Part shown: positions 32,577-44,456 of the stretch, one piece after another
Layout: each line of letters begins with the position of its first letter
How positions within the stretch are numbered: the stretch's first letter is position 1
NCBI GenBank assembly: GCA_021030915.1
Contig: JAGEMR010000035.1
Span: 62,001-126,000 of the forward strand
DNA from: Astrothelium macrocarpum
Lineage: Eukaryota > Ascomycota > Dothideomycetes > Trypetheliales > Trypetheliaceae
DNA length: 64,000 nt
Reading direction: 5' to 3'
Notes under the pieces: generated by a model
Databases searched by the model: none
What the model saw: the letters and a program-made list of their open reading frames with translations, nothing else
Told to the model about the DNA's origin: nothing
Position numbers and translations under genes: made by a program

Positions 32577-33184
32577 GTTGTTCTTCAGGAGTCGAGAGAT
32601 GGATGCTGGAATGAAGCAGAGGTATTGTGCGCAGGCGACGTTTCAGCTACCCGTTTGCAGTGACGCAGGCCGGCAGCTGCGAGATCAAGATCACGGACAG
32701 AGTGGAGAGATTGGGACAAGGTAGAAGAGAAGAGAGAGCGGATTGGAGAGTCGCAAGGACAGGCTTTCAGCAACAAGCACGTGAGTAATTGGGTTTGGCC
32801 AAGGAAACAATAATTGAAGGTGTAGTCGAGGTCAAGGCATGAGTTCCAGGAAGGAGACACACAAAAGAATGGAAGTGACAAGGCCAGACCCTGCGTCCGT
32901 CGATTTGCCCCGTGATTGGCTGCACCTTCGTTTCCACCCACGTACGTCATCGGCCAGCCCTCCAACTGGTGCCAGTGCCCACCACCGCCGCTTCCGCCCG
33001 CGCTGCCACGTGAACTTTTAGAATCGTCTGGGCTCGTCCTAAGAAGCGAAGATGTTAAATTTCAGCAATTAGAAGCCACCACCGTGTCGCCAAAGACGCC
33101 ATTCCATGAGACAGCCTCATCCCCCTTGTATACGCAATAGCTTCGATCGCCGCTCAGTAATTACAAAGCCCATGATCTGACTGG
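32577..33184. promoter_or_regulatory. Upstream region of the conserved protein gene
   Basis: About 600 bases with one AGCACGTGAG E-box-like site (near 32777-32786) and no convincing gene. The right end is the 3' flank of the P450 gene. Confidence 0.35.
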
Positions 33185-34795
33185 TCACTTCGTGGCCTCC
33201 TTCAACCGCAACCAAACCCCATTATATGGGCAGTTCGTCAATGTCAAATTCTGCCTTGGCTTCTCCTCTGTCGACTCCTTCATTCCCATTTCCACTAGCC
33301 CGAATCGCTGAAGCAGTCTCACAGTCACGTAACCGGCCTCGGTTAAAGCTAATTGCTGGCCGAGACAGATGCGTGGCCCCCCATTAAATGGAATGTAATC
33401 CCATCCAGGCTTGCGGCCTTGCCACCGCTCCGGTCGAAACTCGTTACAGTCTTCGCCCCATATATCCGGCCGACGCTGTAGCACGTGCACACTATACGCG
33501 ACACTCTGGCCCTTGCGGATGTAAACAGGACTGTTGCCATCTGGGCCACCGCCACGGGGTATGGTGGTATCACGAAGGGCAGAGCGCGAGTTGGCTGGGA
33601 CCACAGGATAAAGTCGGAGCGTCTCGTGTAGACACCATTGTAGATATGCGCAGTTTTTAAGCCCGGAAAATGTCATGTTCTGTGGATTGTCGTAAGTCCC
33701 GAGACTAGCCAGGATCTCCGAGCGAAGTTTCTCCAGAACGGCAGGGTGTCGCATGAGTAGATGGAAGAGCCAGGAGAGGAGAGAGGCTGTCGTATCACGG
33801 CCAGCGAGGAGAATGTTGAGTAGCTGGGACCGGATTTCGATGGGATCGCGCGTTTGGGTCGCAAGAGCCTCGAGAAAGACGTACCGCTCCTTTTTCTCAC
33901 CCTTTTCGAGAGCGCTGCTATCATGTGCCTTGTGGTTGAGCGCCATTTGGACAAAATGATCCACGAAGGCGTGACATTGTTTGTTGGATTCTTGGAGCTT
34001 TTTGGGATTGCTTATCCAGTAATATTTCCCATACCGAGCCCGGTAACTGATACACTCCTGGCTGCTGTCGAATGCCTCTGCGAATACAGACTCTTCTTGG
34101 AATGCCTTTTTTCCGTGCTTAGCCACGCCCTCGGGAAGACTGGCAAGTTGACTTTCAACACTTTCGCCAAACAAGAATTCGGTTGCCGTGTCGATCGTGA
34201 TACGGAAGAAGAGTGTTTGAATGTTGAGTTCCTCAGTCCAGCCATCCGAGTTCACGGGTAGCGCTTGCATCAAATTCTGAACATGGCGCTCTTCTAGTTC
34301 AAGGTCGGCAACTTGATCTCTAACAAAGTTAGGTCGCAGCAATCCCCGTGAATGCTCCCATGCCGTGCCATCCGTTGTAAAAATGCCGTTGCCGAGTAGG
34401 GAAGTAAAATTTCCTCGTCGAACATCACCAAGACCGAAATCTTCGAATTGCGTTGCAAGGACCGCTTGGATATTTTTGGGATCGATAGTAAAGACATTGG
34501 ATCTGAAAGGTGTACTTGATGCAAATGTATCGACTCTGCGCCCCTCGGCTGCATTCACCCGATTGGTGCGCTCGATCAAATAATCTGTGGTACGCTTGTC
34601 TGCGTGGGCGGCAGTCAGTTCTTTCATAGCACGTAGGTGAAAATAGTCATTCTTCAAGAAGTATTTTGGTGGAGGCTGACAGCCCATTTCCTTGGCACGC
34701 AAAGCATGGTAACGGTTTGTGAGGAGACTGCTTAGTAGCTTGTAGATTATTAGCAGGGCAAACACACCAAATGAAACCGCGATGTTTTGGAGCAT
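33185..34795 (-). CDS. Cytochrome P450, CYP52-like (alkane/fatty-acid hydroxylase type)
   Basis: Intronless, 536 residues, full length for the family. An N-terminal membrane anchor (SFGVFALLIIYKLLSSLL) indicates ER location. The motifs are complete: the I-helix oxygen-binding LLAGRDTTASLLSW, ExxR in LHETLRLYPVVPANSR, the PERF-like FRPERWQ and the heme loop FNGGPRICLGQQLALTEA with the cysteine ligand. The sequence around DPKNIQAVLATQFEDFGLG and GIFTTDGTAWEHSRGLLRPNF is typical of the CYP52/CYP63-like clan that omega-hydroxylates fatty acids and alkanes. The substrate is inferred from family only. No biosynthetic core gene lies next to it, so a secondary-metabolite cluster is not indicated. Confidence 0.92.
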   Translation of the reverse strand: MLQNIAVSFGVFALLIIYKLLSSLLTNRYHALRAKEMGCQPPPKYFLKNDYFHLRAMKELTAAHADKRTTDYLIERTNRVNAAEGRRVDTFASSTPFRSNVFTIDPKNIQAVLATQFEDFGLGDVRRGNFTSLLGNGIFTTDGTAWEHSRGLLRPNFVRDQVADLELEERHVQNLMQALPVNSDGWTEELNIQTLFFRITIDTATEFLFGESVESQLASLPEGVAKHGKKAFQEESVFAEAFDSSQECISYRARYGKYYWISNPKKLQESNKQCHAFVDHFVQMALNHKAHDSSALEKGEKKERYVFLEALATQTRDPIEIRSQLLNILLAGRDTTASLLSWLFHLLMRHPAVLEKLRSEILASLGTYDNPQNMTFSGLKNCAYLQWCLHETLRLYPVVPANSRSALRDTTIPRGGGPDGNSPVYIRKGQSVAYSVHVLQRRPDIWGEDCNEFRPERWQGRKPGWDYIPFNGGPRICLGQQLALTEAGYVTVRLLQRFGLVEMGMKESTEEKPRQNLTLTNCPYNGVWLRLKEATK

Positions 34796-36005
34796 CTTTG
34801 TTAATTGAGGTTTCGTAAAAATAAAAAGAATCGGTCTACGAAACTCAAGAGATATGGGTTTACTTGCCCCTCATATGGATATGCGGGCATCAGGAGTTCG
34901 GATTACGGCGTTAAGGGTGTCACGCCTAAGATAATGACGGGATATGATCCCGGCGTCTCCGAGCAAACTGCCAAATAATGCAGGACGAGGAAGCGGAGAA
35001 GAGTAAAACTTCCGCAGGGAGATCGGATATGGAAAACGCCGTTTGTCACTTTTTTCTCTATCTCGGCTGATTTCTCCCAACGGCAGCTGCTGAAATTCAT
35101 TGCGCTCTGCGCGCCAATCTAGCCAAGCGTTAGGAAATACCGCCAAATCGGTGCCGAGGCCACGCGCAATTATCCAATCTAGACCACAACAATACTAAGG
35201 CTTTTAGAACAGCAATACCCGAACTCATGCGGCGCGAAGCCACCTCTTCAACGCTATCAAGCAAAAAGCCAAGTACCATTGACCAGATTCAGTTTCGTCC
35301 GTATGCGCGCCGTCGGCGGAACGAGCCGTGAGAGTTAAAGTATGCATTGGATCCTGTTTTAGCTGGAGTGGGTCTGACATGTTAGTAACCTCAATAATGT
35401 GGAGCCGCACTTGCCGTCTTTGGACAACGCAATGGTTTCCTAAGTTCCTTGGAACTTTCGGTCAAGCCGCGTAACGGGTGCCATCTCATTTGTGGCGCAC
35501 CTATGAAAAACCTGACGAATCCTATGCCAATCCCGCTTTTAAAGTGCGGCATGAAAACAGGGAGCACGTGTGATTTCGACTTATCAATCCAATGACATGA
35601 ATCTCTCCAATGCAAGTGTAATCAGTGGGAGGCTCTGTTGGCAATCATTCATTGGACACGCACATTAGGTATCTATGCATCATGCTCTCGCTTCGCCATT
35701 TATTGCCTTGAACGTCCTGTCACTGCTCAACAAATTGAAACAAGACACCTATCCGCTCGTCCCGTCTTCTGCGTGTCATCAAGCCTTGGACAACCTGGTC
35801 AACACATTCATGCAGTATGGGGTCTCCCCGGCAGTGGGTACCAAGTATAGTATGTTACACGGACTCTCCTACAATGACTTTGTGGACACGGAGTCCTAAC
35901 AATTTAGCGCTAAAGTAAAGGTACATCAATATTGTCCAATGATGGTCTCCCACAAAGCACCAAAAATAATTCTCAATATCTAATCCTGCACGACTCCTAA
36001 GAAGG
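34796..36005. other. Intergenic, 1.2 kb
   Basis: Upstream region of the P450 and 3' flank of SMC4. A small open frame (35675-35899, plus) has no motif and was not called. Confidence 0.4.
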
Positions 36006-39000
36006 TTATGAACTCCTTACAATATAGTCCCGATTCTCGACCGTCACGCTTTTGGTCTATCATCAAAGTTTTAGCCAACGTCCAAAAGTGCCGATTAGCT
36101 TGGAAGACTTACCATGTGGTTGACCTTGTAGACACCCACTAACCGTGCAGCGAGCTCAAACTTTTCCTTTTGTTAGCTCGGTCAAGATGCACGAGTAAAC
36201 CGAACATACCATATTATTCCGCAAAGAAATGACAATAAACTGCGCATTCTTCGTCCTCTCCTTGATATAGCTCGCCACAATTGAAACCTAACCCAATCAT
36301 CGTTAGCCAAACATTGCGTTCAACAACCCAACCCCCTCATCGCATCACTCACATTCCTGAAATCCAACGCCGCATCAATCTCATCCATCACATACAACGG
36401 CGTCGGCTTGTAATGATGCAACGCAAACACCAACGCCAACGAACTCAACGTCTTCTCCCCTCCCGACAAATTGCTGATATTCTTCCAGCTCTTCTTCGGC
36501 GGCATCACGCTGAACAGAATCCCCTCACTGAACGGATCCAAACTATCCACCAGCTCCAACTCCGCATTGCCGCCCATGGTGATCATCTGATACATCTCCT
36601 TCAGCCACTGCGAAATCGCACTGAACCCTTCCATGAACCCCTCCAGCCGCAGCCGGCGCAGCTCGTCGCACCGCCGCTTCGCCGCGTCGCGCGCGGCCAC
36701 CGCCTCGCGTAGGTCCGCGCTCCGCGCCGCGTGCTCCTCCACCCGCCGCCGGTACTCGGCTAGCACGCCCAGCTCGACGGACGCGTTCGCGGTCCGCGCT
36801 TCGAGCGCCGCGATCTCCGTTTGCAGGCGCGCTTTGTCTAGGTCTGCCAGCTCGTCCGCCGTGTACGTGGGGAGCTGTTGGTGTTGGCTGTCGGATGCAT
36901 TTTCAGTGTCGTTGCCGCTGTTGCTGTTGCTGTCGCCGCTGCCGCCGCTGTCGCCACTGCCGAGGTCGCTGATGTTTTGGAGGGTGAGCTTGCTGAGCTT
37001 GTCGGTCCAGTGAGCGGCTTTGCGCTGGTGGTCTTTGAGGATTTTGAGGCTTTCTTCAAGCTTGTTCCGCATTTCGATTTCGGCGCCACGGGTTTCGTTG
37101 AGCTCGGATGTTTTGGCATCAAGGGTGGCTTTGAGGGCCTGCAGCTCCTCTTTCTTCGTCTCCAAGGCGTCTTTTGCTTCCTCAGCCTTCTGTCTTGACC
37201 CTGAAGCATCTCGATTCTGGTTCTTCATGTCCTCTTCTACCTTTGCCGATTCCTCTGCCACTTTCTCCAGCTCGTCCGTTGCTTCGGCATAGGCCTTTTC
37301 ATTCTTGATTTTCTGCTTTTCGCCCTTGGTACGATTAACCTCTGCATCTGACATTTCGTCTGTCAAAGAATCGATTTGTGCCTTGAGCCCATCAACCTTG
37401 GCCTTCTGAGCTCTGAGTCTTACACCTCCGATTTCCATGATCTTGTTTTGCAAAGACTGTATCTCTTCTTCGATGCCCGATGTCTCTGTGCGAAGCTTCT
37501 CTACTTCCTTTTCCATCGTAACAATGCTCTTTTCTAGTGCTACCACGCGGCCTTTGTCTGTTTTGGAAGGCTGTTGTTCTGCACTTAGCTCTGTGATCCG
37601 TTTCTCAGCATCCGCAATATTACGATCAAAGCTTCCGAGTTCCAATTCGATTTTCTGAGCTTTAGTCTCCAATCTTGGAATTTGATTATGCAGGTCCTTC
37701 AACTGTGAATCCAGTTGACGTCGTTCCTCTTGGAGCTCCTGAAATGTGGATTCCATAGCGTCACGATCTGCTTCAAGCTTGTTAACTTGGTCCTTGGTGA
37801 AGTCAGCTGCCAACTTGGAAGACATGGCTCCCTTCGCTACCCTACTGCCACCACCACTCATTGTACCAGATTTGTCAATGAGTTGACCATCAAGCGTGAC
37901 AACGCGCCATCTTTGGGCACCATAGGCAATACGATTAGCCTGCTCGAGGTCTTTCGCCACAAGTGTATTCTGTAGCACACTGTAGAATGCAGGACGATAT
38001 CGATCCTCTTTTGATTTGACCAAGTCAAAAAGCCGTGGAGCATGCTCTGGGGTTTGAATCTCATTCAGATCTCGCTTTGGTAGACGGTCCAAGAGAATGA
38101 AATTGGCTCTGCCGAGATTGTTCTTGCGAAGATACTCAATGCATTGCTGACCAACCTCAACGGTATCCACTACCAAATTGTCTAGTGAAGGACAAGCTGT
38201 GGAGATGGCTATGTCGTACTTTTGATCGATCGCGCCGAGATTTCCAAGACGTCCATGGAACCCACTGATTCGACCAGACTCCTTCAGTCGCATTAGGCCA
38301 GTCAAGACATTGCCTTGGGTTTGGGTAGCAGAAAGACTGCTTCGGGCTTCATCTGCTTTCTGTCGCATGTTTGACAATTTAGACCGAATGGCTGGTTCTT
38401 TTTGAGCCACCTCGTCAATCACAACCTGAACACTGGCTGCCTCCTTCTCCAATCTTCTCTTCTCACCCCTGCATTCCTCTAGCTCCGCATACTTGCATGT
38501 CTTTGACTCTTCAAGGCCAGCAATCTTGGTCTTGACCTCGTCAATGGCAACAGCGCCGGCATTCTCTTTCTCGCGAAGGATGTCCAATTCGCTCTGAGCC
38601 ACAGCGATTGCTGACTGCTTGTCGTTGAATTTGGCATTCCAAGGTTCGAGCAGCTTTTGCTTCTCTGCGATTTGGTCAGACAGTCCCTGCGTCTTGCTTT
38701 TAAGTCCGTCTCGTATATTGGTAAGTTCAACCTCCTCGGTTTTCATCTCTTTCTCAAGATCAGCAATTTGAGCGGTACAGCGCTCGACATCGTCGCCAGA
38801 ATTCTTGATTAGACTATTCGACTCGGAAGCGGCAAGTTTGCTTGTTTGCTGCTGCTTCTCTAGCTTTTTGGTTTTACCTGCCAGAAACTTCTTCTTCTCT
38901 TCAAACTTGACCGTTTCCTTGTCAATTTTAGCTACTTCCTTTAGAATGGCCTGTGTGTCCTTTTCAAGTTTCTCGTACTCTTTGTTGCCACCCTTGTATT

Positions 39001-40558
39001 GCTTCTCCAATTGTTTGATTTCTTCCTCACTACCCGCGTGTCTTTGCAGCTCTGCATCAAGCTGGCCCTGCACTTCATTGATGGCTTCTTGTGTGACTTG
39101 GAGGTGATCGTTGCTCTCTTTGATAAAGACTTGGTACAGTGCAGACTGTTTTGTGGCAAGATCATTCTCATCTCGTATGTACGCCAAAGCCTTTTCCTTC
39201 TTGTCTTCGAGGCCATTTTTTTCTTTCTCAACGTGCTGTACTCTTGTGTTCTTTTCCTGACATACTTCATTCAGCGTTTCCGTTTCAGCTGCGGACTCCT
39301 CAATCGGCGTTTTGTATTTGGACGTTCCGATGATATCTTCTAAGTACTCAAGCAAGCCATCGTCGTGCTCATTAGCAGCCTTTGGTTTCATCTGCGCGAT
39401 TGATTCGACTTCACCCTGAAGAATCAGGAAACGCTTGTGATCCAAGTCAACTCCTCGGTCGCGCAGTAGTGTCGTAACTATTGTGAAATTCGATTCTTTG
39501 CCATTGATGTAGTACTTGCTTGAATTATTCTTAAACGCTTTTCGCGAAATGACTAGATTCGAGTCCGGAATCACCTCGGATCCACCACCTGGTTGATCCA
39601 TGACTTCCTGAAAATGTACTTCAACCTCGCAATGGTCCAAATCCGGAAATCCAGCCGAGTTGTGAATCAAGGCCGAAATCTTTCCCTGCCTCATTTTGCT
39701 TGCTCGGAAGCCAAAGACGAAAAGTAAAGAATCGATGACATTGGACTTGCCTGATCCGTTAGGCCCGACGACGGACGAGAACGAAGTATGAAAAGGTCCA
39801 ACTTCCTGCCTGCCCGCGTAAGACTTGAAGTTTGTGAGTACTAAATATGTAATGACGGTTCTTGACTTCGGTTCCGCTGGCTCCTGAACTTTGGGAATTG
39901 CTGCGTTGCGCGTACGAACGACAATGTCCATGGGTTTTTCCAACACGGTCACCTTTGGATCTACCCTCTTCACATGCTCGTCATCCTTTTTCACTTCTAC
40001 CAATGGTTCCACGTCTGGTACAGGTGTTGGAGGCGCTTCATTTAGTTTTGACTCGGTGATGTCTGCTAGCGGTGTTGAACGCCGTGTTTGCGGTTCAGGT
40101 GAAGTAGATGCTTTCGGTGTCGGTAATGGAGGTGGCATTTCGGAGGTTTCATCTGGAGTGATCGAGACACGGCTTTTTCGACTGGCGCGTACATTCTTTA
40201 TGGTTCTTCGTTTTGGCGGAGACGCTTTCTTAGAGGGTGATGGTGCTTCTGAGGGCGTGTTGTTCTCAGTCGGACTAAAAATCTGGGAGGGCTGTACAGA
40301 TGAAGGCTCAACAGATTCGCTAGCTCTTGTTCTTCGGCTTCTTGCTGTTTGGGGAGTAGCAGGTGCATCAGTCGTTTTCCTTCTTGTTGTTCTGCTAGTT
40401 CGTGTAGGCGCGGGTGTAAATTCCTCTCCGCTGTCTTCGTCTATTTGTCTTGTATTAATACCTTCTTCCTCGTCATCATCTGAATCGACAATAGCTTTGC
40501 GACGAGCCGTAACACGGCGCGAAGGCCTCACTGGAGACTCGGCGGACATGGCGGACAA
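36006..40558 (-). CDS. smc4: SMC4, condensin ATPase subunit
   Basis: Structural maintenance of chromosomes protein of condensin, about 1,460 residues. Exon 1 (40558 to about 36350) carries nearly everything. Three short exons finish the C-terminus: VSIVASYIKERTKNAQFI.., FELAARLVGVYKVNHM and TKSVTVENRDYI, stop at 36006. A disordered charged N-terminus leads into VITYLVLTNFKSYAG and the Walker A VGPNGSGKSNVIDSLLFVFG. Two long coiled coils flank the hinge (GRISGFHGRLGNLGAIDQKY .. RWRVVTLDGQLIDKSGTMSG). The C-terminal head has the signature LSGGEKTLSSLALVFAL and Walker B PLYVMDEIDAALDFRN. A Gly/Ser/Asp/Asn low-complexity insert sits in the returning coil near 36900-36970. Paired CGCGT/ACGCG cores lie upstream. 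Confidence 0.96.
36895..36965 (-). repeat. Imperfect trinucleotide (GCx/GAC/AGC) repeat within SMC4
   Basis: A run of triplet-like sequence (gttgctgtt, gctgtcgccgctgccgccgctgtcgcc) on the plus strand encodes a Gly/Ser/Asp/Asn-only segment in the C-terminal coiled-coil arm, just before LPTYTADELADLDKARLQ. It looks like a microsatellite-type expansion. Confidence 0.6.
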
Positions 40559-42016
40559 TTCGACGGCAGATTCACTTTGCCCTCAGACGGATGTGTCAAT
40601 GTTGTGCCTTGTAAACATCGGCACTTTTAACCCCCGATTCAAGATGAACGCGCTTCACGTGATCGCGCGTCTGATCACGCTTGCCCTCGTTTCGCCTAAT
40701 CAGGCTATTATGTGCATGAATCACACCGGCCGTAACCACTCGTTCCGTGAGACCCCGATATTTAATATGCATTCGCTTCACTTCGATAGCATGGGTTGTG
40801 CATCGATGGAACCTGGCTAATATCAGACTCGCTGCTTGTGGGCATTGAGATGAATGGACGATCTGGCTCCATCCATGCCGAGCGATTTACGTGCAAAGCC
40901 GAAGAGCCTTACACCTGCTTGCTCCACTGGCTGTTCATTAAGCTTCGGTGCGCATGTTGTAGCTGGGCACATATGTGCGTTCTGCTGTAGGACAGCTAAA
41001 GCTCCATCTATCCGGCAGCAGCAGCCGCGCAAGAAACACCCGCCTGGCTGGCCGTTATAACCCCGAAATTCCTGGACGTACACTGCATCTTTGGTGGATC
41101 AGCGCACTGTGCTGTGCCGCTTGGAGCAGCACAGGTCAGTCAACCAGGTCTCTCCAATCCAGCCAGTAAAATGTTCAAGGGCGCGTTGATAGCCACAAGA
41201 CGATACGGAGATTGGAGACGTAAGCACATTATGCAGAGACTATCGGAGTCGGTAGCAGGTTCTATCATGCACTTCAAATTGATTGGATCAATCAAGGCAG
41301 TCTCCAGAGATGCTGTCCCTGTCATTTGCTGGTGAACCTTAGCCCACTGATGCAATGCTCCAGACTCCTGATATGACCTACGTAACGATCAGCATACCTC
41401 GATGTCTCCAGCATGACGAGGTGATCCCAGGGGTCCAGCATACAATGTCAGCCTTACCAATCCGGTTGAACACCAGAATCATACTAATACAGCGTTGATT
41501 TAGCCCTATGTACTCCAGTGTATATGATTTGATATTCTCGAAGCCATAGTTGACTTGCATCTAAGGCCCGATCCGGCACTGACAGCAGTATATCTGGAAA
41601 ATTGCTATACGCATCCTGGAGTGGACCCTCAGAGTTAAATTTCCAAGCCAGAGTCGGTTTCCGGGCACAAGTCACTCCTAAGTGAGACTGGTGAATGCAT
41701 GCTCAAAAACTTTTATTCCGGTTGCAGTGAGCGTCTCAGCAACTTGGTACCTTGATGCCAAATCCTATCTTCATTTCTTGAGTGCTCTGTGAACTTGGCC
41801 TTGTTTTTCGTAAGATTCATTCTCAACGCTCTTCACTTAAATTGGGTTGCGGGTTCTCAAACATATCAGTATCGGCAGACAAAGACCATTCCGTGACGCT
41901 GCCGCGATCAAGAGCGTTAGTCTAATATTAGAATATAAACCAGTGCTTTGACTTACCATAAACGGAAATCCTTCCTTCTGGAAGAAGAAAACTACTAAAT
42001 CGAATTGATTGGCAAT
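40559..42016. promoter_or_regulatory. Intergenic between SMC4 and the permease
   Basis: About 1.45 kb holding both divergent promoters. Near SMC4 there is an ACGCG/CGCGT pair around a CACGTG. The rest shows only short unsupported frames. Confidence 0.4.
40648..40670. promoter_or_regulatory. Inverted MluI-box cores around an E-box upstream of SMC4
   Basis: ACGCG at 40648-40652 and CGCGT at 40666-40670 face each other around TTCACGTGAT (a palindromic CACGTG). The site is about 90-110 bases upstream of the SMC4 start. A cell-cycle control role is inferred from the motif and the gene's function. Confidence 0.35.
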
Positions 42017-44209
42017 ATGAAACCTCGTGTGATGGATGGCTCGGTCTCAAAAGAGGCTATCATCACGGACCAAGAAACATTGCCTGATCATGATGAGGCT
42101 ATTCTGGCTCGCTTCGGCAAAAAACAGCGCCTTCGTGTAAGTCGTACGGTCTCTAATGAAGTATAAATGCTAATATATTAGTATCACAGAGACGATTTGG
42201 TCTGATGTCGGCAATCAGGGTCACTAGTACATTGATGACAACATGGGAAGCAATCACTGGGTTAGTTAGGTTTTGATACCAAGTTATGAAGCTTGCGAAC
42301 TGCTGACACCATTTCGGAATCAAGAACACTCTTGGACGGACTTGAGAATGGCGGTCCAGCCGGCTTGATCTACGGATATCTTTTCGTTTGGGTTGGTGCA
42401 ATTCTTCAAGCCTTCGTCATGGCTGAGATGGCTTCAATGTGAGTATTACCCATACTTCGTGGCCCGCTACATAGAGACCAGTCATCCTTCGCACTGCGAT
42501 ACTTGCGATCGCTCCCTAAGCCTTACGGCTGTTCAATCTCGCTTTTGCTGTCTACGTCCAAGCTGACTATGGAAAACAGGATTCCGTTGGCAGGCGGTCC
42601 ATTCAATTGGGTTGCCATCCTTGCTCCTCCATTCTGCAAAAAATATCTGAGTTACCTGGCTGGGTGGCTTTCTGTGATCTCATACCTGGCTTTGGTTTCC
42701 GCAACATGCTATGTTACTGGAACCATGATACAGGGCCTTTTAATACTCAATTATCCAAGTTATGTGTTCGAAAGATGGCATGGTACTCTACTTTTCTATG
42801 CCATATTAGCCGTTGCACTTTTTGTCAACACCGTTCTCGGCCGTTTGCTTCCACAAATCGAATCACTTTTATTGGTATTTCATATTCTCGGGTTTCTTGC
42901 GATTCTTGTACCCGTCGTGTATCTTACCCCAAAATACCAACCCGCTGGCGAGGTCTTTGGTACTTTTCTCAATATCGGCGAATTTAGTTCAATGGCTCTG
43001 GCAACTTTTGTGGGGCTGGTAACTTCCACAAATGCATTTCCTGGTAAGAGGAAAGGAGAATGGAAATAAGACGCTCGTCTACTAATAGTATCCCAGGCCT
43101 CGACGCCGCCGATCATATTGGTGAGATTCCAGCGCGAAAAGCGAGGAGGGTTCTGTACAAGGTCTAATTGTAGTGTAGCTGAGGAAATCTACACTGCGCC
43201 TAGGGTTATTCCGATCGCTATGGGAACGTCCATAATGTTAAACGGATCGCTCGGTCTCGCAATGCTTTTAGCCTTACTGTTTTGTCAACCGGATGACATT
43301 CAAGCAACCCTAGGGTCTGACACCTATTACCCCTTTATAAGCATATATGCATATGCAGTGGGCTCAAACGCGGGAGCAAATGCGCTTGTGAGTGGATCGA
43401 CCATTGCACTCCATCTGCCTCTTCTTTTCCTTGAACCGCGACTGTCGTCAAGATGTTGATGACTATGCTAATGTGAGTTAGACCGCAATCGTGATTTGTG
43501 CCCAGATTTTTGGAGCTATTGCCATGGTAGCTACATCGTCTCGCATGATTTGGGCCTTTGCTCGTGAGGGCGGCCTCCCGTTCTCCAAGTATCTCTCAAA
43601 GGCGAGTAAATGCAAACCATTTTTATAAACTACAAACAAGTCATCTCTTCTTACAGCTTTCAAATATGTTCACCTTTCCCTTGACTACAGTATCTTCATT
43701 TGCTACCATCTGACCCTAACCTCTATTTATAAGTTCCGCCTCAATACCGTAGGACATCTGACAGTACGATCTAGGTCAACGAAAGGACTCGTCTTCCGGT
43801 CTGGGCCATTGGCGTCACTGCCGTCATAAGTCTCCTTCTTGCTCTAATTAACATTGGCTCTAGCGTTGGGTTCACGGCGTTTATTTCTTTAATCGTCGCG
43901 GGGTATTATTCGTCCTTCATTCTTGCAGCTTCAGTGATGCTGCATAAGCGGCTTACAACTCCTACATCAGAGATACCTTGGGGTTACTTCAGACTGGGAC
44001 GCTTTGGCATACCTGTGACGGTCCTGGCAATCGCATATACTATCATAGGAGCTCTTTTCTCGTTTTTCCCCACGACAACGAATCCTACAGCAGAAGAGAT
44101 GAATTACTGTGTGCTGGTGTACGGAAGCGCTCTTTTATTTAGTGTGGTCTTCTGGTTTGCCTACGGCAGAAAGACATACACGGGTCCGATTTTAGAGACG
44201 GGTGACTGA
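42017..44209 (+). CDS. APC-family amino-acid/choline/GABA-type permease
   Basis: Plasma-membrane transporter with about 12 membrane spans. The gene is split into about eight exons. Exon 1 starts at 42017 (MKPRVMDGSVSKEA.., LARFGKKQRLR) and is followed by RRFGLMSAIRVTSTLMTTWE, GLENGGPAGLIYGYLFVW, AEMASM|IPLAGGPFNWVAILAPP, a 24-base micro-exon (43097-43120, LDAADHI), AEEIYTAPRVIPIAMGTSIM, TAIVICAQIFGAIAMVATSSR and VNERTRLPVWAIGVTAVISL, ending YGRKTYTGPILETGD. GGPAGLVYG-like and TAPR motifs place it with fungal GABA/choline/basic-amino-acid permeases (yeast UGA4/HNM1 group). The substrate cannot be fixed. The intron 43602-43774 has a GC donor (AAG|GCGAGT). One early junction (about 42250-42330) is uncertain. 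Confidence 0.85.
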
Positions 44210-44456
44210 TAGCTGTGACTTACTATTTCGGGTTTCTATGGCCTTGGCAGGAAGAGCTCCATGAGCCTAAGACCCGCAATAACTTGTGAAAGCCCCTGAA
44301 AGGGTGAAACCCATCATATGATAAACGAAGGTGCGCCTTCTCCTCTTGATATATTCTCTGACCTCTCATTGAAATGGTGTGGTAAATACCACAAAGCTTG
44401 CTTGCAGCTGCCAGTGAAATACTATGTATACAGTAGCTACTTTTTGCATTTCGAGC

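Noticed and set aside
33185..34795. P450 as part of a secondary-metabolite cluster
   Set aside because: No polyketide synthase, peptide synthetase, terpene cyclase or other core enzyme nearby; the sequence is CYP52-like and fits fatty-acid or alkane metabolism.
39891..40820. 309-codon plus-strand open frame
   Set aside because: It lies antisense to the SMC4 N-terminus and promoter, has simple Ser/Val/Gly composition typical of a shadow frame, and shows no motif.
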